64,000 nucleotides of DNA from Monosporascus cannonballus (lineage: Eukaryota > Ascomycota > Sordariomycetes > Xylariales), in NCBI GenBank assembly GCA_004154925.1, contig QJNS01000255.1:46252-110251 (forward strand), given 5' to 3'. The position numbers were made by a program, and so were the translations under genes. Positions 24,151-36,149 of the stretch are shown in pieces. The notes beneath the pieces are model-generated. The model did no database searches. It was not told where the DNA came from and saw only the letters and a list, made by a program, of their open reading frames with translations. Within the stretch, counting starts at the first letter, position 1, and every line of letters begins with the position of its first letter.

Positions 24151-27100
24151 ATATACTTATGTTTTTATTGACCGAAATGTTGTAAGCCATTTGTGCTAAT
24201 GGTAGGAGCTTTACCTAATTGTCCTGTTAGTAATTAACGTAATTTCGAAGGTATTGTTTTAAGGTTTAATTAAGTTATTCCGTCTGGTTATTTATTTAAA
24301 GGTGGTATGCAGTTAAAAACTTAAATTTAGCATTTATTTATTTAAAAAAGTTAATGCCGAACTTGGAAGTAAAAAGTTTATTTTTATTAGAAATAATTCT
24401 TTTTAATATATTGTATTTGTCCAAATAATTTCTGATAAAAGTATAAATTAGTTATTTTGCTATTGCGTTTTTTTTGAAAGGTAAGAAATACTTATACTTG
24501 GTAAATCTATTAATAATTACTTATATTCCGTCATATTCGACTTTAGTAACGGGGTTTTTAAATGGAGGAAAGCTAATAATAAAATCCTAAGTTATGGTGT
24601 TCCATGTTTTATTAAAAATGTTAATAGGTTGTAATAATCTATAAGGTTTATGGTATACTACCTTTATTTTGTTGCAGATGTTATAATTTTTGATAATTAT
24701 TATTACTATTTGACATAACTTAGAGAAATCGTATTTTTCTTATAGCCGTCTAGTGGTTTTGAAAATTCCTTAGTATCCATATAGCGGGTTCTCGTGGAAT
24801 TCCTTTATGAACTGCTTTTGCTGGTTTTTTGAAACATAGATTTTGCCATGGTACAGCAGCTGGTCCTTGGGCTGTCCTTTTAGCTGCTGGACCTCTTTTT
24901 GCTTTTCTAGGTTATAGGAATTTCGGAATTATGTTAAAAGTTCTGGGGTCGGTTTTTTTAGTATTTTATATAGTTATATAATTCCGTTTTTATTGGACCG
25001 TAATATTTGCAAATTTCTTTTGGGGTTATTGGTATTATAATTACCTTTGCGACTAAGGATATCCGTTTAAATATTCTTTTTCCCTTTAATATGGTATATT
25101 TTAAAATTGAATTTTAACAAAAAAATTATCCATTTTTCGTATCGCTTATTTAGTTTTTATACCTTTATAAATCGAGTAAGATTTTTATGATCTAAGTAAA
25201 TATCGAAAAGTTTTTTGGTTCCATTAAGAAACGGTTCTTATTCTTTAAAAGCATTAATAATTATTAATAACTTTTTATTATAAATTAGGTATTTAAATTT
25301 TGCATTTCGAAATGCTTTAAAATAATATGTTACTAGATATTATTTACTATTATTTTCTAGTTATTTTAAGATAATATTTAATGCGTAATCCGAGGTATCG
25401 GTTTTTAAGCGTTTTTTTTTGTTTAAATTGGGTAATTATATAATAAATCCTTTGGTAATCGCGTCCTTTAAAATTTGACAAGCATTTTTTGCATCTTTTG
25501 GGATTTCGAATTCCTTTCCAACGTATTCTTTGGTGGTAAGTTTCGTTAATAATTTAATTATATTTCCATATCCCTTAATAAGGTTACGTACGTAACCCGT
25601 AAATCCTAAAATCTGTCGGATATTTGTAATAATCGTTTTATTAGGGATGGGCCAGTTCTTAACTGCTTTTATTTTGGAACGTTAAATCTGGATTTGTCCG
25701 GGGATAAGAATATATCCCAAAAAGTCGAACTTTTAAGTATGTTATATACTTTTTGCTGGGTTAATTCGAATATTTGCTTCGTTTAATGTTTTGAATACTT
25801 AAGTTATATATTTCCTATGCTTTTCTAAGGTTTCCGAATAAATGAGGATGTCGTCGAAATAAACAAATACGAATTTATCTAGGTATTGCCGAAAAGTGGT
25901 TATAATTAAGTTTTAAAAACTGGCGGGGGTATTAATAAGTCCCATGGGTATAATTCGGTATTCGTAAAGTCCATGCATTATTCTAAATGCTATTTTCTAT
26001 TTTTTTTCCTTTGGCCATTTTAATGCGATAATAACCATTTCGAAAATTAAGTACTATGAATTATTAGGCTTTATTAGTATTTTTTTAAGGTATTTATAAG
26101 GGTTAAAGGGTATTTATTTTTAATTATAATATCGTTTAATTGTTTATAATCGATAATTTTTCGATAAACGGGATTTTCGTTTTTATTAATTTTTTGCTTA
26201 TTATCTTTTGTTTTGGGAATTATGAGGACGGGGTATTTAGCGGGTAAATTAAAAGGTTAAATATATTTTCTTTTTAAATTAAGTTAAATACTTTTCCATA
26301 AGGCCTTAAATTTTTCTGGATTTATATGGTAAATTGTGTGGAATTTAAGGTAATATCCTTTTTTAATCGGGATCCGATAATTTTATTATTCGTAAAAAAG
26401 TAATTTATGATTTTTTCTGTCCTTAAATAACTTTTTAAATCCTTAATATTCCGAGGGTATTATCGAGGCTTAATCTGGAATTCGTATTTCCTTAATAATA
26501 TAACAAACTTTTTGGTTATCCCTTTAGGATTTCCTGGATTTTCCTTTTTACGAAAAGGTCCGTTTTTTTTAGTTAATATATGGATTATTAAAACGGAGCT
26601 ATAATATTCCTAAAATGATATCGTACTTAAAAATATCCGCAATATCTAGAGAAATATATTTTTGGTACCCTTAAATTTATACAAAAAGTTTTTTTGTTTC
26701 CTTAAGGATTTATTTATTGTCGTAAGTAAATAAGCTTCCGTTAACGGTACGTAGCTTATAAAATTTTAATTTGTATTTCCAGGGGATTTAATATTTTTTT
26801 GCCGTTACGGGAAAAATAAAGTTATTTTTTATTCCTAAGTTGATTATGGCTTTAAATGTTTTGTCCTTATATTTTAGGGGGATTTTAATTTAACTACGTA
26901 TACCTTTAATTATTTTACATAAGGTTTTATAAATCGGGGCTTTTCGATACCTTAGTTTCGAAGGCCTTTATAGTTTTTTGATTTTTGATGTCATCCGATT
27001 TGTGAGAATTTTTATTTTCGTATTTTTCGGACGGCATATTTGGCGTATTGATCGTTTTGATATTTGAATTACGTTCTTTTGCCGTACCGGCATCTAGGGA

Positions 27101-27799
27101 TATCGGTTTTTCTTAGGCCTGTCCCTAGGCTTTATTTATTGCGAATTATGGGGTCGGAGGCGTGGACTTCCTTAAGAGATATTTTTATATTTAAGAGCTT
27201 ATACTGAACGTAAAGCGTTGCGGTATAACATAAGTATTTTTGCAATATTGCCTTTTGGTTTTGTTTTAACTTGGGATGTAAGTAATAGGACTTAAGGTAT
27301 TTTGGCTAACGGAGGGTTTTTGTGCAGCGATATTTGTCGTTGGGTTCGGTTAGGGTATTTTTATTTTATCCGGGCCAGTGATCGTTATTTTTTTTGGTTC
27401 GAAGGTAAATAAAGTAATTATTTAAGTAATATGTCGAAAAGTGTAATAAGTTATGTGGGTTAATTGCGGTTTTTAAATATATAGTGCATTTTGGGAGCTT
27501 ATAAAGCTTTAAGAATAACTGTTTATGGTTGCTGAAATCTGGCCGAAATTAACCGTTTGCTTTATGTACCCTATATTACTGTGCGTTAAGATGGTACTGG
27601 CATCCTAGTTTAATGGTTATCCTGGAAACTATTTGTCCTGGGTGATACTTATAGGCTTTGACTTTAAAGTCCTGGCAGGTAGGATAATTTTCGTACTTTG
27701 GGATGTCGTTTTGAATTTGGGTAGTTGTGGTAATAGTGAATTCTGGCTGGGAGGAAGTTAAATTGATTTCTTTTTCCTCCTTTTTTGCCTTATTATCTA
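24151..27799 (-). pseudogene. Element B pol remnant (protease, RT, RNase H, integrase N-terminal part)
   Basis: The minus-strand translation shows the RT active-site box YFDD at 25,861-25,850 in the context VFVYFDDILIYS, intact. Further downstream an integrase zinc-binding region reads LYHGKIYVSKNQQKQFIKEF, near 24,860-24,800. The integrase core near 24,270-24,160 has the TLKQYLRNYVNY and PLAQMAYN blocks. The frame stops at the D insertion site and resumes beyond 10,432. Stops are scattered but fewer than in the nested elements. Confidence 0.85.
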
Positions 27800-28900
27800 T
27801 TTTTTGCTTAGTTGCTTTGGCTTTTTTCTGGGGTTAAGGAATTTTTCCTTTTTTGGAATTCCTTTTGGGAGGCGAACGATATTCGTTTTTAAAATGCCCC
27901 TTTTTGCTACAGTTGAAATATTCCACTTTGGATTTGTTTTTCTTGGGCTCCCTTAAAATAAAGCTTGCTTTTTTCTGGTTTTTGCTTTTGTTCTTTTTGG
28001 GTCGGCTGTTAGAGCCTTTATTTTTGATTTGCTTACTGGTCTTTTTTTTCTTAAGGAACCGGTTAAAAGTTCGTTTGTTGGCTATTATAGCTATATCGGT
28101 ATATTCCGCGAAAAATCCCGTTTTGGGTATTATGTATAATTCGTCCTTGACCTGGGGTTTCAGGCCGTTATAATAAGGATAAAATAATGTGTTTTCGGGT
28201 AAATTGGAAATGGCTGCCAGGCGATTAAATTTTGTTGTATATTTGGCAGCTGATTTTGTTTGTCGGAGGAGGTGAAGTTATTTAATTATATGTTATTCCT
28301 TATCCGGGTTTCCGAACAGTATTCGCATTTTTTCCTTAAAATAAGCGTATTTGCTGAAAATATAATTAGTCGTATCCGTAAAGTTATCTAGATAATTTTG
28401 CAAGTAATTTTTTATAATAGGTTCGAACCATAAAAGAATTTTTCCAGCAAGTAATTAAGAAATGGCTATTATTTTCTAATAGTTTTCCGTTAGAGAATTT
28501 TCGTAAAACTTAAGGTGAAATCTGGCTTAAATTAGGAATCTTTCCATATTTATGGTTCCGTTATAGGGTTTAAAGGGGGTTAGTTTGTAGCCCTTAATTT
28601 CTGGTATCCCATAGTAGTTGGGTGGTGGCATAATTCCTTTTCGTAATTGATTTGCGCTAAATAATGGCAGGGTTAAGGATTTTCGTTGTTCCTATTATTA
28701 TCGTGCAAGTTTGGCATTTTCCTTTTTAAACGCGCGTAATTCCGTTATCAGAATAAATAATTTTTCGTTAACCGTAAGTTTTTCTTTTTCGGTATACGTT
28801 CGTCCTTTTAAAAGGTATCTTTTCCTAATTTTTTTACCTTTTTGATTTTTAGTAGGATATTTTTCCTTAGTTTGTTTTTCGGCTTCGTTAACCTCCAAGT
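27800..28900 (-). pseudogene. Element B gag remnant with mutated zinc knuckle
   Basis: On the minus strand, a Lys/Glu-rich N-terminal stretch opens near 28,898 (MEVNEAEKQTKEKYPTKNQK). Further on, near 27,910-27,880, comes YFNCSKKGHFKNEY. This is a CCHC knuckle in which the first and last Cys read Tyr, as expected from G to A change at TGT/TGC. Its place next to the 5' LTR and upstream of pol fits gag. It is not functional. Confidence 0.75.
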
Positions 28901-29177
28901 TTTGTACTTTTATTATTTTTTTAGGTAAAGGCTATTGTTAAGGTTGAAAGGAAAATTCTCCCTGGGATCGGATGGTAAGGGTTATATTATTAATTAACTG
29001 GAGAACTTCTTTAATAAGGGGTAAATTGTTTAATCCGGTTATTGGTAATGGGGGTCGAATATATTGTTTGTTTTTTGAACGTCGTTTTATGCTATCGTTT
29101 GTACTAAGTTCAAGAAAGCTTATGCCTTAATTAGGCGGTAAATCATTTGTCGTTTATTGATTAAGGAATTATTAAAA

Positions 29178-29604
29178 TGTAACGAATTTGTTATATGTCC
29201 ACCGGGAGGTATAAGCAGAATCCGAAAAGGGTTTTGATTTGCAGGTAATAATAGGGCAAGGAAGGATTTAGGGGTATGTTCGTTAAAAAGATTTTAGGTA
29301 TTTTCCCCTTAATTAGAGAACGATGTAATTGTTTTTGATTAAAAATTTAAATTGATAATTAAAAAGCGAAATTAAGTAGGTATTATTTATATAAGAAACC
29401 GACTTATTATATATCCTAATTCTTAAAGTGAGTATATCGTGGATCTATATGATTTATGTGATTTGGTTAGATTATCTAGATTACTTAGATCATTGCCCTC
29501 CATGTCCTAAAGCCAAGGGTTTAGGGCCGGGGTTTAGCCGTGGCTTACCCGTGACAGGCCTAAGGGCCAACTCCCTTGAGATAGGAACCCCTGTTCCTGT
29601 AACA
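29178..29604 (-). repeat. 5' LTR of element B (427 bp)
   Basis: It pairs with 1,841-2,267 at equal length and with the same termini. The outer flank is the TSD AAATA at 29,605-29,609. Differences between the two LTRs are transitions of the RIP type. Confidence 0.92.
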
Positions 29605-32040
29605 AAATATAACCTTAATAGGATCAAAAAAGAATACGAATAAAAAATAGTTTTTAAAACGAAATACGGATTATTTAAATATTTGGTTATACTAATAAAA
29701 CTTACGAACGTACCAGTAACCTTTTAACGAATGATAAACTATATATTACGAAAATACCTCGATATTTTCGTCGTTTGCTATCTCGACGATATCCTTATTT
29801 TTTCAAAAACAAAAAAAGCATACGTAAAATACGTTTACCAAATTCTTTAAGTTTTACAGAATAAAAGGTTATTTATTACCGTAGAAAAAAATTAATTTTA
29901 TATATAAAAGGTAAAATATCTAATATATATTATTATTTTAAAACATATTAAAATAAATCCCAAGAAAATTGTTGCAGTTATAAAATAATAGATATTAACA
30001 ATAATTAAAAAGGTATAAGCATTTTTTAGATTTGCTAATTACTATAGGAAATTTATTTAAAAGTTTAATAAAATAATTATATTTTTAACGAATTGTACGA
30101 AAAAGAAATTTAAATAAATACTAAATATAGAAAAAGCATTTCAGATTATTAAAAGTGCGATTATTAATAAGCTAATATTAATTATGTACGATTTAAACCG
30201 CCCCGTTAAATTAAAAATTAATATTTCGGATTATGTATTAAACGTAATAATTGGATAACGAAATAATTAAGGCAAATTATATCTTATTATATTCTTTTCG
30301 TATAAATTAAAAAGTACCGAACTTAATTACGTTATTTTAAATAAAAAATTTATAACTATTATTATAACATTTCGAAAATTTAGGCATTTTTTAAAAAAAA
30401 CTTAAATTAGATTAAGGTTTACATAAATTATTAAAATCTTATTCCAATTATTACGACTAAAAAGTTCATAAAATAATAATTAAAATACGTAAAAAAATTG
30501 GCGAATTTCGATTTTGTTATTATCTATAAAAAAGCTTAAAAAACGGCAGAACAAATACCCTAAGCAGGCGCCTAAATTTCGAAAAAAAATAATTAAAATT
30601 AGTTATACAATTTTTAATATTACCATAAAAGGATATTTACATTTACGACAAATTACGATAATTCGGGTAACATTCAGTAATATATATTAGAAAATCTAAT
30701 AATATAACGATAATTTCCCAGAAAACCAAAAAACGAATAAAATACAAATATTAAAAAAATACCAAAAAGATTTAATACGAAAAATACATAAATATTAGTT
30801 ACATAAATATCTAAAAATCCACAAAACCCTAAAGCAATTTTAACGAATATATTTCTTTTTTAAAATAAAATAAACGGTATAAAGAATTATACGGTAATAC
30901 GATATTTACGCTAAAATAAAAATTTGACGACATAAACCATACGAAAAATTACAACTATTACTAATCGCAAAATAATTATAATATTTAGTTATATTTAACT
31001 TTATTACCAATTTTCTTATATTAGAAAATCTAGCTACTAGAATATATTACGATAACATTTTCGTAATCGTTAATCGATTTACGAAATTTTCCTTTTTCTT
31101 ATTATATTATAAGGATATAAACGCCAAATAACTAATATATATTTTTTAAACATATTTTCGATATATACAAATTACTTATGGAAATCGTGTTAAATAAATG
31201 ATTAATATTTGCATCAAAAATTTGGCAAAGCTTAATAACATAAATCGGTTTAAATCACAAATTATTTAATGTATTTAAACCTTAAACGAATAGATAAATA
31301 AAATAAATAAATCAAATTTTGGAAATTTATTTACGATATTATATTAATTATAAGTAAAATAATTAAATTAAAAGATTATTAATCGTATAAATAATTTATT
31401 ATACCAGTTATTACGAAAATATTAAAATAATACTTACGAACGTAAATTTTAAATTTATTTTAAAAGTTTACAAAAAATGTGTAACGATAATCTAATTAAT
31501 GTTAAAATAATTCTTATGTTAAAATAATTACGGTAATTATATTAGAAAATAAAAATAAAATTAAAATTCGTACGAAATTAAATAAACAAATTTTATAATT
31601 AAAAAAAGTTAAAAAAATTAATTTTCGAAAAAGGAAAAATGGTTTTTTTCGTTACCAAAAATATTTAAATAAAGTAATTTAGCAAAAAAATTCGACTTTA
31701 AATATATCGGTTTATATAAAATCGCCAAGAAAATCTTAGAAAATAATTACTAATTAAAACTTCCATTAAAAATTAAATTTTATCTAATTTTTCATATTTT
31801 TTTATTTGAATTAACAATAAATACGATGAAGGTACATACGGCATAAAATAATATAAAAATAAAAAACGAACAGGTATATAAAATGGAGAAAATTTTTAAC
31901 ATACGAAAACAAAACGGATTTACTTAATACCTGATTAAATGAAAAAAGTACCCAAATTCCGAAAATATCTGGAAATTTTCCAAAAATCTTATTAGCGCCC
32001 AGCACTTATTGAAGAATTTTTACCAATAACGCCGAAGTTA
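29605..32040 (+). pseudogene. Element A pol remnant (RT, RNase H, integrase)
   Basis: This is the right-hand piece of a gypsy polyprotein. The RT active-site box YLDD is at 29,779-29,790, preceded by a LFEYLV/LTNAP-type region. RNase H-like sequence follows (about 30,190-30,350), then integrase-like blocks parallel to those of element C at 6,840-8,690. Numerous stops, mostly of the kind made by C to T or G to A change, rule out function. It is less mutated at the RT box than element C, where the box reads YLDN. Confidence 0.7.
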
Positions 32041-32690
32041 ACAGGATTAAAAGTTCCCTAATTAATAAACGACCAATTGGCGGATTCGAGGTTGGACCAA
32101 TCGGGAGCGGCCTTTGTCGACGTGGCCCTAGCGGCCTCCAATTCGGCCTATTTTTTTGACGTTCCAACTTATTTAACTTTTCCAAAGATCGAAGCCTACG
32201 AGATAACATACGTACTATACGATCGGCCCATAATTTCTTTTATTTTCGAAAACGATAAACCTTAACCTGCGCCTGTTCCACTTCTTTTTTAGCTTTTTTA
32301 AATTCCGTTTTAATCTTAAAATAATTGGAAACGAATTTTATAAGTTAAAAAATGGAAAAATCGTTAACGTTACAAAGATCTTAATTTCGCGTTACGTATT
32401 TTTCGTATCGAAAAAATTCCGACGAAAAAATACGACAAAATAATAACCCGCGACGAATATAATAAAAATATACGAGCATATTTATAATTCGAAAAATAAT
32501 TAATTTAAGCAAGTTATTCCGTTTTTTTATTTTTTGATTAATCGGTTTTTTAATACAGTTAAATATAATAACGAAAGAAGGACTTATAAAAAAAGAAAAT
32601 TTTCGAAACGAAAATTACAGAAAAAAAGGATCGTATTATAACCTAACAAGCTGCGGCCTCGGAAAACGGTCGTAATGAAAAAATAATTAA
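32010..32690 (-). pseudogene. Antisense zinc-motif ORF of element A
   Basis: This frame runs opposite to pol, between pol and the 3' LTR. On the minus strand, from about 32,490 to 32,360, the translation contains two tandem clusters. The first is YFYYIRRGLLFC, and the second is RYEKYVTRN-stop-DLCNV. If the Tyr codons are RIP-converted Cys (TGT/TGC to TAT/TAC), both become C-x2-C-x7-C. A Lys/Glu-rich tract (KIKTEFKKAKKEVEQAQ) and a basic stretch with MLSRRLRSLEKLNKLERQ follow. The same layout is seen in elements B to E. Function is unknown, and the sequence has several stops. Confidence 0.5.
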
Positions 32691-32716
32691 GCCAGGTAAG
32701 TCGAATTACGTAATAG

Positions 32717-32838
32717 CTCGACAGGATCGATCATAAAGCCCATAAAACCGGGCTCGATAGGATCGATCGTAAAACCTATAAAGCCGGGTTCGATAAAATC
32801 GATTAAAAAGCCGATAAAGCCGGATTCGACAGGAACGA
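32717..32838. repeat. 36-bp tandem repeat, about 3.4 copies
   Basis: Units start at 32,717, 32,753, 32,789 and 32,825 (partial). The first three are exactly 36 bp long and share the pattern yTCGAyAGGATCGATyrTAAA...CCGG. Each of the first two units contains the palindrome GATCGATC. The repeat lies just 5' of the LTR body that ends at 33,066, so it may be its U3 region. Differences between units are mostly C/T or G/A. Confidence 0.85.
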
Positions 32839-32839
32839 A

Positions 32840-33066
32840 AAAATCAAAATATATACGCTTATTAATTCCATAACTTAAATAGTTTTAACTTATAATACTT
32901 ATTAATATTAAATATTTGCAATATAATATTGTTATTTAAGATATTTTGTGTATTACAAAATATAATACGTTATTATATTTATTGTTTAGATTTTTATAAT
33001 ATTTCTGCCAATATAAACCCGTCGACTTAAGATTTAATAATTGGTTAAACCGTATAGCTCGTTATA
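32840..33066 (+). repeat. LTR (3' part) of element A, ending at 33,066
   Basis: This segment ends in accgtatagctcgttata, the reverse complement of the LTR start at 1,346. It shares the R-U5-like half with the 394-bp LTRs (the cgtcgacttaagatttaata and ggttaaac blocks). Its 5' boundary was not determined and may include the 36-bp repeats. Confidence 0.6.
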
Positions 33067-33271
33067 TAAACTGGATTAAGATATATACGTTTATTATTTC
33101 TACAATTTAGATAATTTCAGTTTGCAATAATAATTAGTTACCTAAGACACCCTTAGTATTACGAGACGTAACACGTTACCGTATTTATTGCTCAGTTTTC
33201 CACGATACTCCTGCCAATATAAACTCGTACGACTAAGGTTTAATAGTTGATTAAATCTACTAGCCGTTATA
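33067..33271 (+). repeat. Second LTR fragment abutting the element A LTR
   Basis: It aligns with the last 200 bp or so of the 394-bp LTR (ttaagatatatacgtttatt, ctcctgccaatataaactcg, ggtttaatagttgattaaa, ending tagccgttata). It begins exactly where the LTR at 33,066 ends, so it is a truncated LTR of a related subfamily. It is less AT-rich than most copies. Confidence 0.6.
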
Positions 33272-33701
33272 TATAAGTTCTGCTTAATAAAACGCCAGGT
33301 TTTTTACCGAGAGCCGCATTTTTCATTTACTGTCCTATTAAACTTCGGTAATAACTTAAAATATTTTTAATTAGTTGTATATCCTTGTGTTAAATAATAA
33401 TTCGTTTAGCATAAATAGCGTATAAATTAGTTATTATAAAAAATAAATTATTTCAAAATTATTTTATATACTATTTATCTTTATTTGATTCGATTAATAT
33501 GATTTCTGCGGCTTTTTACATAACGTTTATATTAAAAAATAAAAAGGCGCCTTTTTAAGCAATAATTTAATATTTATTTAATATCGTCGGATCTTACGCA
33601 AAACGGCAGCTATACATATTAATATTATTTTAAAATTATTTTATCTTTTTAAAAAAAACTTACTATTAGGCAAAATACGTTTTTTTCGCTTTTTATAAAA
33701 A

Positions 33702-33765
33702 GCCGAGCCCTTAGATATTATTTTTCCAGCCGAGCGCTTAGGCATTATTTTCCTAGCCGAGGGTT
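33702..33765. repeat. 27-bp tandem repeat, about 2.3 copies
   Basis: Units start at 33,702, 33,729 and 33,756 (partial). The pattern is GCCGAGCsCTTAGrYATTATTTTyC. It is a local GC-rich patch inside AT-rich DNA and may be a subterminal repeat of an unidentified transposon. Confidence 0.75.
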
Positions 33766-36149
33766 ATTTTATAGCGCGGAGAATTCTTCTTTTTAGCGCC
33801 AGGTGTTTTTTTTAATTCTTGAATTAACTAGCGAGCCGTTTGTCTAATACGCGTTATTTTAGCCATTATTATAATTATTAAATTATTAACAAATAATTAT
33901 TTGATAATTATTTTAAGAAAACTTTATTATTGCGTTTAAATTTGTTATTATAATATCGTAAAGTTGTTAATTATAAAGGCGGTACAGTTATAAGTAAGTA
34001 TTCCGCAAATTTTTAATTAGGTGCAAATATAAGCGATTTTTTTTTAAAAAAAAAAGATATATAAGATACTATAAAGTAATTAAAAAAGTTTCTACAATTT
34101 ATCTAAATGCCTTATTTTAAAAAGCTTTATCTCTTTATTATAACAAAAATAATATATATAACATTATTATTTTCCGATTCTTTCTTTAATTTTAATTTAT
34201 ATTAACAAATATTTTCTATAATAAAAATTTATGTATTATGCAATAAAAACAAATAATAAATAAAGAAAGAAAAAAAAAGAAAAACAATAATCTAATATCA
34301 AATTTAATCCGTTTTTAAAAGTTGCAAATATATTAACTGCATTACTTGTCGCCCTAATCTAATAATTACGGGTCTGGTTTGTTATGATTATAATAATAAA
34401 TCTATGTTATTCTAAAAAAACGGCCGGTTTTAAATAAGCGCTAAAGTTTAACTTTTCGAAATCTTATTCGCCTGTTTTTTAGTAACGCCTTTATTTTTGA
34501 TATTAATTGGCCTTTTTCTTTTTTTGCAAAATTAATCCTTAGATATAGCTTTTTTATACTAAAATCCGTTTATCCCAGTAATCTAACCAATATATGGAAA
34601 TTCTCGGAATGCCTAATTTTCGTCCTCGTTATTTTCGGTTTCATCCGGATTTTTTGAAGCGTTATTTAATATCCCGTAAAGTTTATCTAGTAATAAGTTA
34701 TATTAATCCGATAACTTTCTTAGGTTTTCGATAAAGGGAGTTTAAAATATTTTCCGTATTTTTTTCTTACGTTTTTCGAATCGTTATTGTGCAAAAGTAA
34801 GGTTGTTATTATTATATATAATATCGTTATATAAATTCAATGCCGTAGTTCGGATATAAAATAATATAATCAAATTAATTTAAATTATTACGGTAATATT
34901 AATTAACGGTTAAAATAATAATTTAATCGTGTAAAACTTTAGGTACGTTCTATTAATACGGAAAAATATTAGATATATAATAAATTACGTATAAATTAAG
35001 TAAAACTGGAAAATATATTATTAATTCGTTGTTATAATATCAAAACTGTTCTTTTCGAACAGATATCTAAATAATATAATTAAAAAATAATTTTTAAAAT
35101 ATTAATTAAATTATTTTCGTTCGTATTAGAAATAATCGTTAACAATATCCTTTTAGAGACTATTGTTAATACGGTATACCGAACTTCTTTTTTTAGAATT
35201 TGAATTTAATAAGAAAATTTCGGTAAGATTTCCGTAATTCGAAATAAAAATACGTACAATAAATTGTATATTTTCTTTGTTACAGTTTTCTAATATTTTT
35301 TATATATTTGTTTAAAGTATTTAACGGTTTCTTTATAAAGTACATTATTAAATAATTTTAATTAAAAATATTTTTGCTAATAATTAAAATAATTACGGAA
35401 TTTGATAGCTATATTACTTAATAGTAAGTAAATCAGAACGAAAAGATGAATTAATAAGCGATTATTAATAAATAATTTGTTAGTATATTTAAGAAGTTTC
35501 GAAATTGTTAACTTAGTACATTTTAGTAATAGTTATAACTATATTAATAATCGGTTAATAAATTTAAAAAATGTTAGTTTTTTTCATTTTTTTATTTTTT
35601 GGTTTTTTATTTAGATAATATTTTTAAAACGCCTTAACTATATACTTTTCGTATTTACGTAAATGCTTAAGTATGATGTTATATCTGTCTACTATATGGG
35701 AAATGTAATTTTCCTGGAAAAAACCAAAATTATTTGTTATCTAGATAAAGTATTTAAAATTATTAACCAATGAACGAATAAATTTAATACCGTTAAAAGA
35801 TAATACATATCCCGCTTTTTTCAATAATAAATATTCGCGTATAAATCTGTAAATTGCGGAATATATTTTTATGGTACGTAATAAGAAAAAAGTTATCGAA
35901 TTTTAATAGATATAGACGTTACGGATTATTTAAAATATATTCTCATAATCCAAAGTTTTATTTATAATTATATTTTGTTAGATTTATAAAAAAGTTTTTT
36001 TTAGTCGGAACCGAAATAAATCCAAATAAAAAATGCGCGTAATTATAAAAATTAAATAATTATTTCATATTTATTTTTAAAAATACGTACCAATATAGTT
36101 ATATATTTCTTTTTCGGGTTATAGGGTTTTTGTCTTATTTCGGCAAGTT

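Larger units (their letters stand above)
1841..29604 (-). mobile_element. Element B: full-length chromodomain Ty3/gypsy element, interrupted by C and D/E
   Basis: Both LTRs are exactly 427 bp (1,841-2,267 and 29,178-29,604), begin TGTAACGAA and end CCTGTTCCTGTAAYA. They are flanked outside by the TSD AAATA (1,836-1,840 and 29,605-29,609). The element reads right to left: gag near 28,900-27,800, pol from 27,800 to 24,151, integrase end with chromodomain at 10,432-9,877, then the 3' region and 3' LTR. Removing C and D with their TSD copies gives 7,234 bp, a usual size for a gypsy element. A polypurine tract (AAAAAAGGGATTTGG on the minus strand, 2,268-2,282) adjoins the 3' LTR. RIP damage is present, but the 24-29 kb part keeps more GC than the elements nested in it. 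Confidence 0.9.
1566..33066 (+). mobile_element. Element A: oldest Ty3/gypsy element, split by element B
   Basis: Two pieces (1,566-1,840 and 29,605-33,066) form one plus-strand pol gene once the intervening 27.8 kb is removed. The left piece ends in the RT segment reading FDLRDKY. The right piece resumes with NLIRIKKEYEWK-like sequence, so the joined frame crosses the conserved DLRxAYNLIR region of gypsy RTs. The right piece carries the catalytic box YLDD at 29,779-29,790, unmutated, followed by RNase H and integrase-like sequence to about 32,040. An antisense ORF, a tandem repeat and an LTR ending near 33,066 follow. The left end is truncated, and I found no TSD for this element. Confidence 0.7.

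Noticed and set aside
32717..32838. Considered as a CRISPR-like array
   Set aside because: Units are contiguous with no spacers and the genome is clearly fungal; it is a simple tandem repeat.
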